DNA from: Mesaphorura yosii
Lineage: Eukaryota > Arthropoda > Collembola > Poduromorpha > Tullbergiidae
Assembly (NCBI GenBank): GCA_009869945.1
Contig: WIXG01000191.1
Span: 1-64,000 of the forward strand
Reading direction: 5' to 3'
Length of the DNA: 64,000 bases
Shown: one piece after another, positions 24,468 through 37,969 of the stretch
Numbering within the stretch: position 1 is the first letter of the stretch
How the letters are laid out: the number at the start of each line of letters is the position of its first letter
Made by a program: the position numbers and the translations under genes
Notes under the pieces: generated by a model
What the model saw: only the letters and a program-made list of their open reading frames with translations
The model's database searches: none
What the model was told of the DNA's origin: nothing

Positions 24468-25528
24468 AATGGAATATAATTCGCGACTGTTTTGTTGGCC
24501 TATTGCGACTTCTAGCAACTGCGCTAAGTAGGTTTATGAAGCTGTGTCCGCGGTGTAAGCATCATTAGTTGCTTGGAGTCTTGACTGTTACTTGATTAGT
24601 GTGTCGTTTGTCATATTTGTTCAGGAACCTGAAGCTGGCATCTGTACATTGTACTGCCTTGTCTTCGATGGACGTTTAATCGGCCATAAAGCTCAGTCGA
24701 TGAGGTCAAGACTTGGAATCAAATGCAAATGCTGGCGGATGCGCTGACAAGATCACTAAATGAATGTTGTACTTTATTTTATCGTTGGCACGGCCAGTAG
24801 AAAGATCCGTTGATGTTTGGCAAGATGAACGAATATGATAGTCTATGGCTTGCTTGAAGGCTTGCTGTCGTAAAACTTTATTGCCTTGAAATGTCTGCAA
24901 CTCTTTCGATCTGTCGTCTAGAACTAAACTAAAACTAAAAAGGAGAGTGCTAGGAATAATGTTGTTTTACTATTTGCTAATACTGACAGTGTAAAGACCT
25001 GACGTATAGATGAACGTAAACACACATATTCTATTCAATTAATTGCCTCTGACACGGTAAAGTATAGAACTGTTGTAGTTTTATATACCAGCCAGCCATA
25101 GCTAAGCTAAAGGATTTACAAAAATTATTGATTTTTCCCCGTACCAATGTTTACTATCTCCACTCAAAATTGCCTCTGCACTGGACAAGTTCATCCTTTC
25201 TTCACTGCTGAATGTGAACAAAGCCTTGCTCTTGACTTTCACTTGCTTTGACCTCAAAACAAGGCGAGTCTTTTCTCAAAAATTTATTCAGAGAATAATA
25301 GAATCAACAGAAATATAAAATCTGTAAACACCAAATGAATTCAATAAAACGTACTAAAACCATTAAATACGAAGTTCACAATAACAAAGTTAGAAGCTTA
25401 CTTAGTATGCTTGATATCAATCACTTATCTATAAAAACGTATTTCGAATCCTTAGGCTTATTTATATATTTCAGTCTTACCGCAATTAATACCTGTGTTA
25501 AAACGTCATTAAAACAATAAAAAGAGAT
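24468..25528. other. Intergenic, about 1.1 kb
   Basis: It lies between the head of the kelch gene and the tail of SHPRH, both on the minus strand. A minus-strand AATAAA at 25283-25288 probably ends the SHPRH transcript. The sequence is AT-rich and no exon was seen. Confidence 0.45.
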
Positions 25529-28500
25529 TCATCGCCTCTTCAATACCAAATTTTTCAGATCCGCCACCGTCAGCGAGCCCTCATCATCTGAAGAAACGTC
25601 TTGAGTCCTCAAAATATCATAAAGCTGTTCCTCAATCGTATTTCGCATCTGAAATTGATGCCATGACTTGGAAAGGATGTCACAGATGTAAGTCGTGTAT
25701 GTATCGTTCAATTTAACTCACATAAAAACGATGAACAAATGTCGGCTTCGTTTGTCCAATACGATGAACGCGTCCAATTGCTTGTAGTTCGTTCGCCAAA
25801 TTCAATGTGGGTTCAACGAGGAAGACGTGAGTGGCTTCAATTATATTTAAGCCTTTCGACCCTGACGACATGGGCATGAGCAAAACTTGCATGCCAGGTT
25901 GAGTCTAAAATAGTGGAAATTCAAATACGTGTCCTTATTGACTTCCTCGGTCATCAGAGTTCTCTCAAAGAACTTACCTTAAATATCTGCAGAGATTTCT
26001 GAAAATTTTTGCCAGCTTTGATTGAACAAAATTTAATGTAATTTTGCTCCAAAGCTCTGCCAACTATGTCCAGAACTTCCATCCACTGCAAAACACAACA
26101 TGGCACGAATTAATTTTAAGAAAACATACTACGATTGCGTGTGTACTCATGGAGCAAAACCCTTACCGAAGAAAAAATTATAACCTTCTCATCAGGATGA
26201 GTAGTTTCCAGTTTTATTAAAACTTCCAAAAGTTGGCCAACCTTGGACGAGTGGCTTCCAATAGTTTCCCTAGGTAGTGGAATGTTTGTGAAGGTAGAAG
26301 ACGGAGTGGTAATGCCTTTACTTGTGCTCGGTTGGGGTTCTGCTGCCGATGTTTGCAGGACAGCTTCCTCACTGAAAAAATCCACACATAGTAAGCAAAG
26401 CTAATTAACATAGAGAAAAAAGAAACACTTACACTTTCGTATCCACAAATGAGATGTCAGCGTACTTCATTGTCATACGGCACATGGGACATTGCAGTTG
26501 ATGTGCAGGATTGGGACATACTTTCTTCACGCATTCAATGCAAAACGAATGACCACACACGAGGACGCACCACTCATATCCCAGCGGACATGTACAAATA
26601 GGACAATCGTCCGGATTTGTGGTTCCTTTCTTCCCATAGCCGCTCCTCTTCAGTGTTTCTAAATACATGACTTGTCCTAAGTGCACAGTTAGCTGATGCT
26701 CGCTCTCCACAAACTCCAATTGTGACTGGTGCATTTTCGGCTCTACTTCATGAGGCTTTAAAATGTGAATTGTTTGGATCTTTTCATCACTCTCCTGCGT
26801 ATAACCCAATCGACTTTGTAGAGACGTTGGAACTTTTGCTTTGCGGCGATTTGTGGAAGTCGACGTCGATGGCATCTCAGACTCAGATGCTTCTTTGCTC
26901 CGTTTCATTTCAGCAGGAGTCGCCAAGCGAAGGCGCGTGGTCGCTTGATCCAATTCATCCAAAGCTGACACCTGATCGTACATTTTTCTCCACAGGATAC
27001 GATTCAACTGAAACGTAACACGGAAAGGGTTATGAACGAAGCCCAAATGTTGCAAGCGTTTCGTTTGTAGTACCTTGAACTCCTTCTTTGCGGCCTCGAA
27101 AAGTTTTAAGTGATTGGATCCATCTTCAATAACCCTTTGACTCATACCGTGTAACTTGGACAAACTGTGTATGATTTTAAGTGCTCTCTCACATTCTAGA
27201 GAATTTTATAGATCGAAAACTTTATATACGGACCGAGACCTGACCTGAGGAAGCAGGCTGTATCTCTTACCGCTTGGACCCCAAGTTCCTTGGCGTAGAA
27301 TTCCTTTCAATGCTGCATGTTCGGTGCTATCTGCGAGTTCCTCTTGCTCTTGAAGTAGAACCAAGTCTAATTCCTCCGCGGTCAACTGGTCAACAGTTCG
27401 ACCACCTAGCTTGAATTTTTGATAGTTACGCCCTGTTCTTGTTATTTTGTCAGTTTTGTCTTCAGCGAATAACTGTGATTCATACTGAAGGAACTGATCG
27501 TGGTATGAGCACAATGTACATTTATACCCGCCAGTGCTGTCATTGTAGTAAGTCTTGCTTCCTTTTCTCAGGTGGCATGACACGGCGCCCTCAACTAGGG
27601 AATGCGGATCGTGTTTGCTGAGATCCGTTAGCGATAAAAGCACAGAATTTCTTAGGGTTTCAATCGCCAATATTTTGCCAATCAGTACGTTTTCAAGTCC
27701 ACTCACATCATTAAACCTGAAAGAGTTCATCGTGTAAGTTAAGTCCTTCACTCGAATAAGAAATATTTCGAAGTACTTACAAGTAAATGATTGACCCCAC
27801 TTGCTTCTTCTTGGATGACTTTACACTCAACTCATCCTTAATTCTGTGCATCAGGGAGCTGTCCAAGTTTAAACTCGCAACACGGCTTAAAGTTGAGACC
27901 CACCAAGACTCAGATCTGCCGCTCAGTTTGGACTCCAAATTCGTAATTGTTAATGTTACCGGAGCTATCACTTTCCGAGATGCTTCAACCTCGGTTGCAT
28001 AAGTTTCCAAATATTTTTGTTTGAGTTCGTTCGCTTCGCTGCGTAGTGTGTCATCCCTCAAAGTGTATCCAACTCCAGCATAGTTTCCGTCCAATATATC
28101 TGCAAGGTTCTCAAGCGTGTGTATCAGTTGCAGAGAATCCGTTTTGAACTTGTCACGATACTTCGATTCTCTCTCCAGAACCTCGCGATACTTTTTCGAT
28201 GCTTCCACATAATTTTCTCGAATCAAAAACAACCCTGCCATTGCGTTCAATGATGAAACTGCAATGCGGTTATCTTCCGCACACTGGACACTAGATTTCT
28301 TAATAAGCTGATCGAGAAGGTCTTCCATAGTTAAAGTGCCTTTGACTTTGTTAAGCGAAATCCAATTGCCTTTAACCATTTGCGGATGGATGCACGCCTG
28401 CCTCAGCATTAAGAAGGGTTGAAGAAGGCCGTTCAATGTGCCACGGTCAAGTTGCGTCAGTCTCTTGTTGAGAATGCTTTCGATGCTTTCGCCGCCTGCG

Positions 28501-31500
28501 TATAATTTCTTATCATTAAGTTTTTCCGTGATCCTCTCCGAGCAAATTTCAAATTGTCGCTGATAAAAGTGAGTTTCCAAAGGTGAAAACGTTTGCCAGT
28601 GAAGAATCTGTGTTTGTGGAGGTATTCCAAGTTGATGTAGAATATCGGACTTGCATGTTCTCCAGACCAGCTGGCCAAATAATTGGAATAAGGTTTCAGT
28701 GTTGCCTTTCTCGTAAAATGATTTAGAGATGAGAGTATTCCACCAGAACTCGACGTTGATTGGCTGAAGCTCCAGAAACGCAAATAATCCAAATAGATCC
28801 TCCAGTCCTTTATTCATCGGTGTGCCGGTCACGCACCATCGATGCGTGGATTTTAACCTCATTGCCATTAGGGCTGCCTTCCGCGCTCCTCCTAAACAAA
28901 GCAGGAATGAGTTTATAAGCTTATGCTGAGTTTTACCTCATTGACGGGATACTAAAATTAAGTCAAACCTTCAACCATTTGAGCTTCGTCCAAGCAAATT
29001 CTCCAAAAACCAACGCTTAGCAGAGGGCTTGGAATAGGTACATATCGCTTGGGATTGCGAAACTGTCGGCCACCAGTGCTTGCATGAGGAATGTCGACGT
29101 AGTTCAATTCATTGGACAAAACATTGTACGTCGTAATAATAACGTCATACGCTGCTAATGTTGACGGTGGTATGTACCCCTGCTCACTTACTCCCTTGTA
29201 GAAAAGGATTTTTAAATTAGCATTCTTAACATGCTTCTGAATTTCTTGGATCCACTGATATGAAATCGTAGCGGGTGTTACAATCAATGTTGCCTTGATT
29301 TCCTTCGGTATCTGCAGAGTTGTGCAATGAGGGCAGACATAAGGTGCTGTCGATGTGAAATCGAAGCCGACACATTCAGCATGTTGAGAACACGAACAGA
29401 CGCTGCAAGTGACAACGTACTTCTCGCTATCTTCTTTGCCTTCACCACAGATGCATTCAAAGCACATTTTAGGCGCTAATTTAGGGTTAAAGAACTCGCC
29501 CTTAAACTGCTTGGTTAATACTGGATTTACGGAGTAGTGGCTCAGCTCATTATCGTAAATAGCTTTCACCCTCTTATAGTTTGACGAAGGTTCTGGGTTT
29601 GGAGGTTCGACGCTTGCACTTTTCTTCCTTTTCCTGCCGGCTTTCTGGGGTTTTTCGTGAGAGCCGTCATTAGTTTGTCCTGCATCAACATTAGGGTTCA
29701 GTTCTGCAGCACCGGAAGTCTTTGTTTCAAATTCACAAGGTGAAACATTTCTTCGCTTTTTCACTGGGGATGAGAACGGCCGTTTTACGACTTCTGGTAC
29801 TGACACAGGAGCAGGTTGCGGTATGAGCACTTTCGTCGTTGCACTGCTCTTTCTTTTCACACCACGGCCTTTCCTTCTCGTGGCATTTGTTTTCTTCCTG
29901 CCACCGTCAACCATCTTCTCAAATTCAGTTTCCGAGTCTTTGGCTTTACCACGTTCCTCTTCTTTTTCCATTTCGGGAGTCTTTACAGCTCCGGAATCAT
30001 CTTGTCTCATGGATTCCAAATTTTTGCGCTGATTCAGAGTGACCAACGACAAAACTTCTACCGTCTTTCCAAGCCCTTTGAAAGATGCATTAGTTATGGA
30101 TGTTAGTCCTTATGCTTTATATACTAGGAAGTGATTAATTCAGTGCTAAATTATTATTCTTACCCATTTCGTCACAGAGAATTCCGCCCGAAGGCAGCGA
30201 CGATAAATTTGGAACATTCCATGCAAACGTACCGAAGTGTGGACTGTAAAATACAGTCACCGTTTCAGGGCAATCGTCCATGTCGTTATTCTTGAGCGAA
30301 TATTCCTGAGGCCTCAATTGAATGGGCACGAACATTCGTTTCAGAAATATCTCAGTGAGATTGATTTTGGTGTCATATCCTCCCTCTCGACATAGCATCC
30401 ACTTTACTGCATCCTTTTGGTAATCTCTTAGAATCGGAATTAAATCTCCTTCCTTCTGAAGTGATACGTCTGGCAGAATTTCTTGTCGGTGATATTTTTT
30501 TATTTGTCCATAAAACCACGCTATATCTTCCTTCCCCTGATTCAAAGTTTGATCTTGCTCATCTGGAATAAATTAGTCAATGGATTAACTTTTAATTTGC
30601 AAACAAGCAACTCAAAGACTAGGCGCGATCCACTTACATGTTTCTAGTTTATCAACTTTAAAGAAGTAATGCATGGTTTCAGCAATGAGAGCACGGCGCT
30701 TATCGCGAGCAGAATCGAGTTCATGCACAGGATAAATTCCAGAATTAAGCATGATAACCCTCATCTTAAGAAGTTTTGTCACTTCATCGTACTCGATGAT
30801 GTCCAAGCGAAACAGGTTCTTAACATTTAAGCCTGAGGAGTATACATATGTAAATTTAGTATTGACATTCACAGTTAATGATGATGATAATGATTATTCG
30901 GACAGTATTTTGTGCTTACCTCCGAAAACCGAGACCGGAGTTCCACTTAGATTTATCTGATAGTTCAATTTCTTCGTGATAATGTAGCAATACTTCCTCT
31001 TCAATTCTCTTCCTGTGACACCATCAGAAATCTTCATCTCTTCACACTGGCTATCATTGAGCTCTTCCTCTACATGAATACGGAGAAGTGATTTATTTTC
31101 GTCTTCGTTGACGTAAAGTGTTATTTGCTTGATGTTGATGCCACTAATCACGGAGCCAATCGTTTCGTGCGTGAAGCTAGGAAGCACTTCCACTTCTGGC
31201 TCAACAATAGCAAGATCCAAGTTTCCAATGACATAACTGCAACCTTTGTTTTCCTGCTCATTGACATCAACGTTTAAACTGCACCGATAAGTACTGGAAG
31301 CACTTAGTGAGTCAAACCATTTCTCTTGCTCCCTAGTGTAGTCAGACACTAGCCTTCGAACAATTTTCGGGGACATTGAAGACACGGGCTTTGGCGGAGG
31401 TTTCTTTTTTGGCTTGGGTTTCCGAGTTTTGCGCTGTCGCCTGGTTCTGTTGCTGTTGTGACTGTGAAATACACCTTGAGTTAGATCGACTCATCAAAAT

Positions 31501-32521
31501 AGGTAAACGCACGAAGAAGCTTCTATCTAGAACTTTGGACATATTTTGGAATCATGGCATATTGGCACGAGTCTTCACTTACTTTGCACGGCTTGGTCGC
31601 GGCTCAAGTGACGCACCTGCCGTCGATGTACCTGGTGCATTTCTGAGCCTTGATCTGCGGTTTAGTGTTTGCGTTTGAGCTGCTTCTTCAATTATTCGCG
31701 GCAGATAATCTTCATCTTCTGAGTCTGAGTCTAAATTCAGAAGCAATTTGTTCATAGCACCTTTCCTCCAGATAACAAGTAGTAATTAGGACATTACATC
31801 GAACAGACAGACAAAGTAAACCATGGGCCGGGCCACGAACCAAAGAGCAACAAGTGCATTTTGCATTTGTAGCAAATCAATGATAAAACGTAGTATCACA
31901 AATCAAATGGTAAGGTCAGTAAGGTGCTTAAACTAACCTTCATTGTTGGAATCTAGGTCGGATTCAAACACGTACGAAACTTCACCATTTTCATCCACGA
32001 CCGCCCGGAAACGGGTTACATTTCTCCCTAAATAAGTTCAACGAGAAATGAATTCAACATTCGAACGATACCGTGAAATCAATTGTGATGTACACGAATG
32101 AACTTCCGAGCGTTCCATTACCATTATTAGTTGGAGTAATTAAGTCTGCAGCGGTTGAACTCGAAGCTTGGGCTTGATCAAATAGTACATTGGCGTCTCC
32201 TGTCTCCCTCGTCACAGAATTGCCTGAATTTCTTGCTATATCTGTGTTTGATTCGCCAACCTGGCCAACCCTGTTCTCAGACTCAGAGTCCTCATTGTCA
32301 CTGCCAATAACCGGGCTTATCCGGACCGAAACATCCGTTCCGAAACTGTCGTAGGTGCCCGTGTCAGCACTTTCAGGGTTTCTTAGACTGGAACTCCGTG
32401 ACCCTATGATAGTAGGTTATATAAGCCGGTGGCGTGCACTAGTATTTGTACACTCGAGCTTCGAGCAGTTAACTTTCTGAACTTCATTACCTTCATCAGA
32501 GCTATTTCCAGATTCGTCCAT
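25529..32521 (-). CDS. SHPRH: SHPRH E3 ubiquitin ligase / SNF2 helicase
   Basis: Sixteen exons on the minus strand: 32491-32521, 32122-32403, 31938-32027, 31583-31760, 30920-31461, 30638-30832, 30164-30562, 28969-30075, 27781-28891, 27271-27716, 27074-27195, 26433-27007, 26167-26371, 25978-26085, 25722-25904, 25529-25648. They give 1897 residues (human about 1683). SHPRH polyubiquitinates PCNA at stalled forks and also acts in the nucleolus. Helicase motif I is DEMGLGKTVE near 573. A lysine-rich insert follows, then a PHD finger (777-822), motif II as DEAQMVEGG, the SNF2 segment [19 protein letters not shown], a RING finger (1636-1678, CPIC...CGHSFC...CPMC) and helicase C with [11 protein letters not shown]. 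The RING inside the helicase is the family hallmark. The Ser/Asp-rich N-terminus is longer than in vertebrates. I cannot see the linker-histone domain clearly. The 66-base intron at 27008-27073 has no stop in frame, but removing it gives the exact vertebrate spacing. Confidence 0.93.
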
Positions 32522-33121
32522 TTTGTTAATATCTAACGACTTCCAGCACCGGCCTTGAGACTATACACTCACGGTTACAACGAAGCTCATAGTTGAAGCT
32601 ACAGGTTACAGTCAAGTTACGCTAATCACTGACTGAAACTCGCCAGACCTCACTTCCAAATTCCTGTGAAGCGCAAAAGTCGAACTGGGCCTAGTAAATA
32701 TGTGCACCGCACGTAACGGAGAACGTAGTACGAGTGCAATTAAAGTCTAAAACCCGAATTAACTCCGACCGACCGACCGATCGAAATCAAGACGCGATGT
32801 GCTTTGACACTACCGCCGCTCAATAAACTCAAAACACGACAAGAGAACGTTCTCAGCAAACAGCTGAAAGGCGACTGAGACGACGCGACGGACGAAAAGG
32901 TTGCATAAAAAAGAGGTTTCGATGAGCAAAGGCGTGGGAAGCCGCTGTCGCCGGCTTGAATCGCACTGCAAAGAGATGAAAAGACAAATCACTAATGTAA
33001 CCCTTTATTCGATCAAACACCTCTTTCATGCTGCAAGTGAGGTTTGAATGTCAATATGCTTGGGATAAACCTAAGTTCACAGAAATCGTAGTTACACGTG
33101 GCTTAATATCTCAAATTGTAA
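32522..33121. other. Intergenic, SHPRH promoter side and NOL6 tail
   Basis: About 600 bases upstream of SHPRH and downstream of NOL6, both on the minus strand. A GACC repeat run (CCGACCGACCGACCGATC) lies near 32767. No exon was seen. Confidence 0.5.
33004..33009 (-). terminator. Poly(A) signal of NOL6
   Basis: AATAAA on the minus strand, 113 bases past the NOL6 stop codon. Confidence 0.6.
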
Positions 33122-36100
33122 TCAAGGTTCGGTCTCAACCTTTTCCATTTTAACTTCGTGTGTCCCTGTAACTTGAATTCGGTCCACGATTCCTTCACCT
33201 AACACGTGAAAGAGCTCGACCAGTCCTGCCATGTCTGGCGCAACAACAGGCGATGCTGAAGTTGCTGATTGCTTCAGCACATGTCCCTTTACTGATGAAA
33301 TCTGTAAACGAATTCATACGTCAATCAAATGAAGGTTACGGATATCTTAAACAAATAGGACATTACCTTGAAGTCATGCTCCTTATTCATGTCCGGCTTC
33401 CAAATGAAGGCGATGACTTCTCCCCCGTACGCGTCGTGCAAGAAGAGTCCAAAATGGCCAAAATTTTGCCGCAGTTCAACCAAGTACGATTGCACAGGAT
33501 CAAAATTCAGAATTGGGATAACTTCTTCACTTGGTTTAATGTACTGCTTGTAATGTTGTGTTGGTCTTGAAATGTCACCGTCTCCGCGTAAGAGATCGTT
33601 CACAGACAATCGTTTCTTGCAGTTCATGTTTTTTTTTATGAAAATGAGAATGTCAAACTGAGACAAGTCTGGTTTAAATATGGATCTGAAAGGGTCCACA
33701 ACGTCCTGCTTATTGGCCGTCACAGAACAGCAATTGTACATAAAATGTGTCGTTAGAACTTGGAGTGCCTGCTTTCCAAGTACAATAAGTCTTTTCCACA
33801 CAATTGGCAACAGGTTCTTCGTCCAAACGGAATGTAGTCGATCATCAGGATATGAAATGAAAGGTGTCGGAAGGGTGGTCCTCATTTTTCTGAATTCTGA
33901 TTCAACTGAACTCATATCTTCCTTCGCGAAGGTGTCGTTGAAGTTGAGGATAATAGCGAACGATTTCCAGTCTGTTGTAGCGAGACATGTGAGAAAGCGC
34001 AAGAAGCCAACCTGAGCTTCGTTTGGCGGTTCCAAGTATGGGTGATAATTTAGAAAGAGAGACGCCACTATTAATTCCACGGCTTCTTCTGTTAGGCAGT
34101 AATCAGGTTGCTTCAGATCAATGAACGGCTGGTGTTGTGACGCTAACAACATGTGTGAAGCAATCCATCGCTTCACAAGTCGGCAGGTTTTCCCAAAGGC
34201 CGTAAACTGAGAATGTATTGAATGAAGGATACTGGATAGTTTTGGCAAGAGCAGTGTCGACTTTTCTCTTTGGAGGGACTCCAGACTGTCACGATATCGA
34301 AGAATTCCATCATCGCCTTGAATTTCCTTGAGAAGAATAAGCTCTCGGAAATAGGTTAATTGGATAGAAAAAATGAAGCCATCCTGCAATGAAACGCATT
34401 GAATCTATCATATATCATATGGACCGATATCCTGAACAAAAGCGTAAACTTTGAAGGCAATTACCTTAATAATGTGAAGATGTGACGGATGGGTGTGTAC
34501 AGTCAAACCCTTGCTCTGAAGAAGTTGTGCTATACGCACAAGAAAGGCGCACTTGAGTCTTCGAATCGCATGGATATCATCTGGCCACTTTCCACTTCCT
34601 TCCAAGTGCACGATAACTTCAATCGGTTCGGTGTACACGGGAATCTTGGGCTTCATTTCATCCAATAAAGACTCTTTGATGTGCAGGGAATGAATCATGG
34701 TTGAAGGTCTACAGCTTAACAAACTTGACGAAAAATACACTTGCGGCGGAGTCGGACAAACATGTGTGTGTCTCAAGATCGAAGATGTGCCTTGTACCGA
34801 AGTAATTGTTAAAGGCAGGCCTTCAAGATCTCTCAACATCCTTCCCAATTCATCCAGTGCTGATATGGCCTGTGTTGTAATGTCATCCACTGACAATGTC
34901 ACAACCTGGATTGATTCAGCTTGACGCTTGTGTTTCGTCTTCTTTCGAGGAGGTGGCTCGCCATTTTCCACTGAAGTCATCATTTGAAAAGTCGGGTCAG
35001 CTAGATTTTCCAACTGATTGTTTAAGCAATAGCCGAAGGGGACTTGTTCGCTGGCCATAATTTCTTCGTCACTAATGTTCAAATTGAGATATTTTTTCAG
35101 AAGATATTGAAGCATGAGCAAACACATATGGCTGTCAGGATGTTCCTTCTGTTCCACATCAAACGAAACAGCTTCAACAATTGTTCCATCACGGAATCGT
35201 CTTAATTGTGATTTCTCGCCCCAAAATGTTCTGAATGCTTCAAGATCGTCGGCGTTTTCAGTGTCGCATTTTTCAACAACTTTGAATGAGTGAGCACGGT
35301 TGATGGTCATTCCCACGCGGATAGTCATGAAATCATTAAACACTGGAGGAAGTGCTACATCGGTCAGTTGCCAAATTGGTGGTTCAGGAATTTCAAAATC
35401 GACAAGATGAATCCTGTCCTTCAGGCCGACTTCAATAACTCGTCCGACGGAACTAATTACAATAGGTAAAGCGTAACCAGAAGTGCTCAATAACGTAGTC
35501 TTGTGTTCCTCAGAGGCTTCCAACTGTGTCAGAAATTGTGGAGTCACTTTGATTCTACGAAAAGAAAATATTTAAACAATGCAAACATCGTTTTTGGTCA
35601 AGATTGGAGATAAAACTTACTGTAAAATATGGTCAAAGTTCATTGAAAACGGTACATCACGAATGAACAACGCTTGAAATGCGTAGACATCCGAGGAATT
35701 CAAAATGGATAACGCACGTTGTGCCTCGGTTTTAACTCTCTCGTATGTGTATTTTGACATGCAACTGACGAGATTAATTTGGCCGGACGAGTCAAGAAAG
35801 ACAACATCAAATTGCAAAAACCACTGGGCAAGATCTTGGCTAGAACTACCTAAGCAGATTCCCTTTGTAAGCCATTCTGAATTTGTCAGATGGACAAAGA
35901 CGACACGGATGATTTGGTAAGTGCTCATTGTTTCCGTGATTTTTTCCTTCTGGGCCAAGTAGCACACAAGCATTGTAACGATGTAGTTTGAGAAGGCTCC
36001 GTAACCCTGGAAGATTTATTAAATTATACAAACTACGCACAAGCTCGTAATACAGTTTAGCGCTACTTTGTCGCCATAAGGTTACCTGATTTAAATAGCG

Positions 36101-37420
36101 CTGTTGCAGCCAGACCTTCAACAACTTGATGGCTTCACATATCGTCGACGTGCCCGATACAGCAGGCAGCAACTCTGCTTGAGCAAATTTGTGATTGTGA
36201 ACTAAGTAAATGTCGCTCAAAATAGCTTGATTATAAATCGGAGTGCTCAAGACAGGTGCATCTTCATCCTGCTCAGCGTGAAAGAAGTAGTTGTACCGTA
36301 TGTTGTTCGTATCTGGGTGAAACCGTTTCAAGTTAAACAAGTCAAATGGCGGAATAAAATGCAGCCTAATGTGAAGAGGATTGGTGAAGCCAGTTTCTGA
36401 CGGCATATCGACTTCTAAAACTGGCCTTAGGAGATTTCCGTCAGGGCATGAGAAGCGAACAATATCCCCGCGCTCTTGAAGTTGACAGCCCAAATATGAT
36501 AGATACAAGGCTCTCTTAATGTGATACTTGTGATTTAAATAGTCGCTCTTGTTGAAACACTCCTATATCGTATATTAATTTCGTATTAATGATAATATTT
36601 CAATATTTTTCCTTTAACAGCATATTCAATGGAGTTCACCTACATTCGGTATTTCAACTGCGACGTCATAGGCCGAAATTCCTGACACAGCAGTGTTCGT
36701 AGCCCAAGACCCTATGGGTTCTATAGCAGATGGAGCTTTCCACTTAAACGATCCAACGTTTGAGAGTTTTGAAGGATGGATTTTTGTGGGTAATGGCAGC
36801 TGCAGCTTCTTCATGTTTAGCTGTCGTCTCAATTTTTCTAATGATTCAATCTGATCCAAATTCAACCGAAAAAAGACCATTAGATATATTCCTCTCACTT
36901 TGATTGAAATTGAAGTATAAATACGTCAAAACAATACCTGGATTCCTTCAACAGTCCGCACGGTGGTCACCCATTTCTTAAAACTATTATACCATGATTC
37001 CACTTCTGTACGTTGTTTTGCTTTGATTGCCACTTCCATCAGAAGTTCATTTATCTAGGAAGATAGGGGTTACACTTCAGTTCCCGCAGAATGGTAATCT
37101 CAATGTTGAATTTGCTATTCGTATCATACCTGGATTCGATATAAGTTCGACTGGTATAGACTTTGAGCCACTCTTAACTTGTCCTTTTCTGATGCCAACT
37201 TCTCTTGTTCCTTGTCTATCATTATCGCGTTGTCATTGTTTAGCTGATTTTTCCGGCCACTATGACTTTGAATATCCTCATCGCTTTCACCTTCTGTAGC
37301 CTCATTTTCGTCTTCTAATTCGGAGTTACCCTTGTCCCTTGATTCATTTGACTCGTTATCGTCAGACGTGCCCTGCATCGAAGTCTCCTCTGATGAACTT
37401 CCACCGTCGTCCGTACTCAT
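33122..37420 (-). CDS. NOL6: NOL6 / Utp22 nucleolar protein (ribosome biogenesis)
   Basis: Eight exons on the minus strand: 37130-37420, 36938-37054, 36644-36850, 36086-36562, 35621-36006, 34465-35554, 33367-34383, 33122-33301. They give 1254 residues (human about 1146). NOL6/Utp22 is part of the small-subunit processome (UTP-C) and is a catalytically dead tandem of nucleotidyltransferase-like folds. Recognisable landmarks are the acidic, Ser-rich N-terminus, GSWATNT and YDVAVEIPN, where polymerases have the GS motif and DVDL, YLNHKYHIKRALYL, IKLLKVWLQQRYLNQGYG, FWGEKSQLRRFRDGTIVEA, a basic patch PPPRKKTKHKR and the C-terminal block VELRQNFGHFGLFLHDAYGG. The stretch before DGFIFSIQLTYFRE is the conserved DGF(V/I)F region. 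All exon joins keep frame. The N-terminal start is the first ATG and gives an acidic tail like that of other animals. Confidence 0.93.
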
Positions 37421-37969
37421 TTTCCGGTAAATATGTCTCTGGTCAAACTGAGAACCTATGTTAATTCGGAAATAAGTTAACTAAAGTGGAGCTAACTGTT
37501 GAGTTTATCCGCAAACCGTAAATTCCACATTACATTCAACAACTTAAGTGCACGTGCTCGGTCCTTACAGACATTCAAACTTCGCGAACTTGTCGCTTCT
37601 CGAGACTACAACAAAGAACTCGTCCAACTCGTGAAATGTCAATTTATTCATAAATTCATATCTTACGAGAATAATACATTAAGCAAATGATGGCTAAGTG
37701 CAAATAAGTGTAACCATCATTCATGTGCCGTGACCTTTTAGGCTTTGGTGATGGTCCAAGCTATATACACACTTTTCCATTAAGTGAAAGATTCTTTCAT
37801 CTTCCCACTTATTCATACAGATAGCATCTGCAGATAAATGACTGTAACTCACTTCGATAGCTCAATATGATAACTAATAATTTATTGACACACCTCAGAA
37901 AGTAGACTTAACATGGTGGCACCTTAAGTAAATACTTAACGTTAACCAGAAAAAGAATTTCTCTAGATC
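37421..37969. other. Intergenic, about 550 bases
   Basis: It lies between the head of NOL6 and the tail of ATG7, both minus strand. It carries the ATG7 poly(A) signal. The 63-codon frame at 37499-37690 is unsupported. Confidence 0.5.
37881..37886 (-). terminator. Poly(A) signal of ATG7
   Basis: AATAAA on the minus strand, 84 bases past the ATG7 stop. Confidence 0.6.

Noticed and set aside
27196-27270. Alternative SHPRH splice using the CAG-GTCAGG donor at about 27247
   Set aside because: That phase leads to a stop in the next exon. The GTAAGA donor at 27270 gives GTWGPSECERALK, which matches the vertebrate block.
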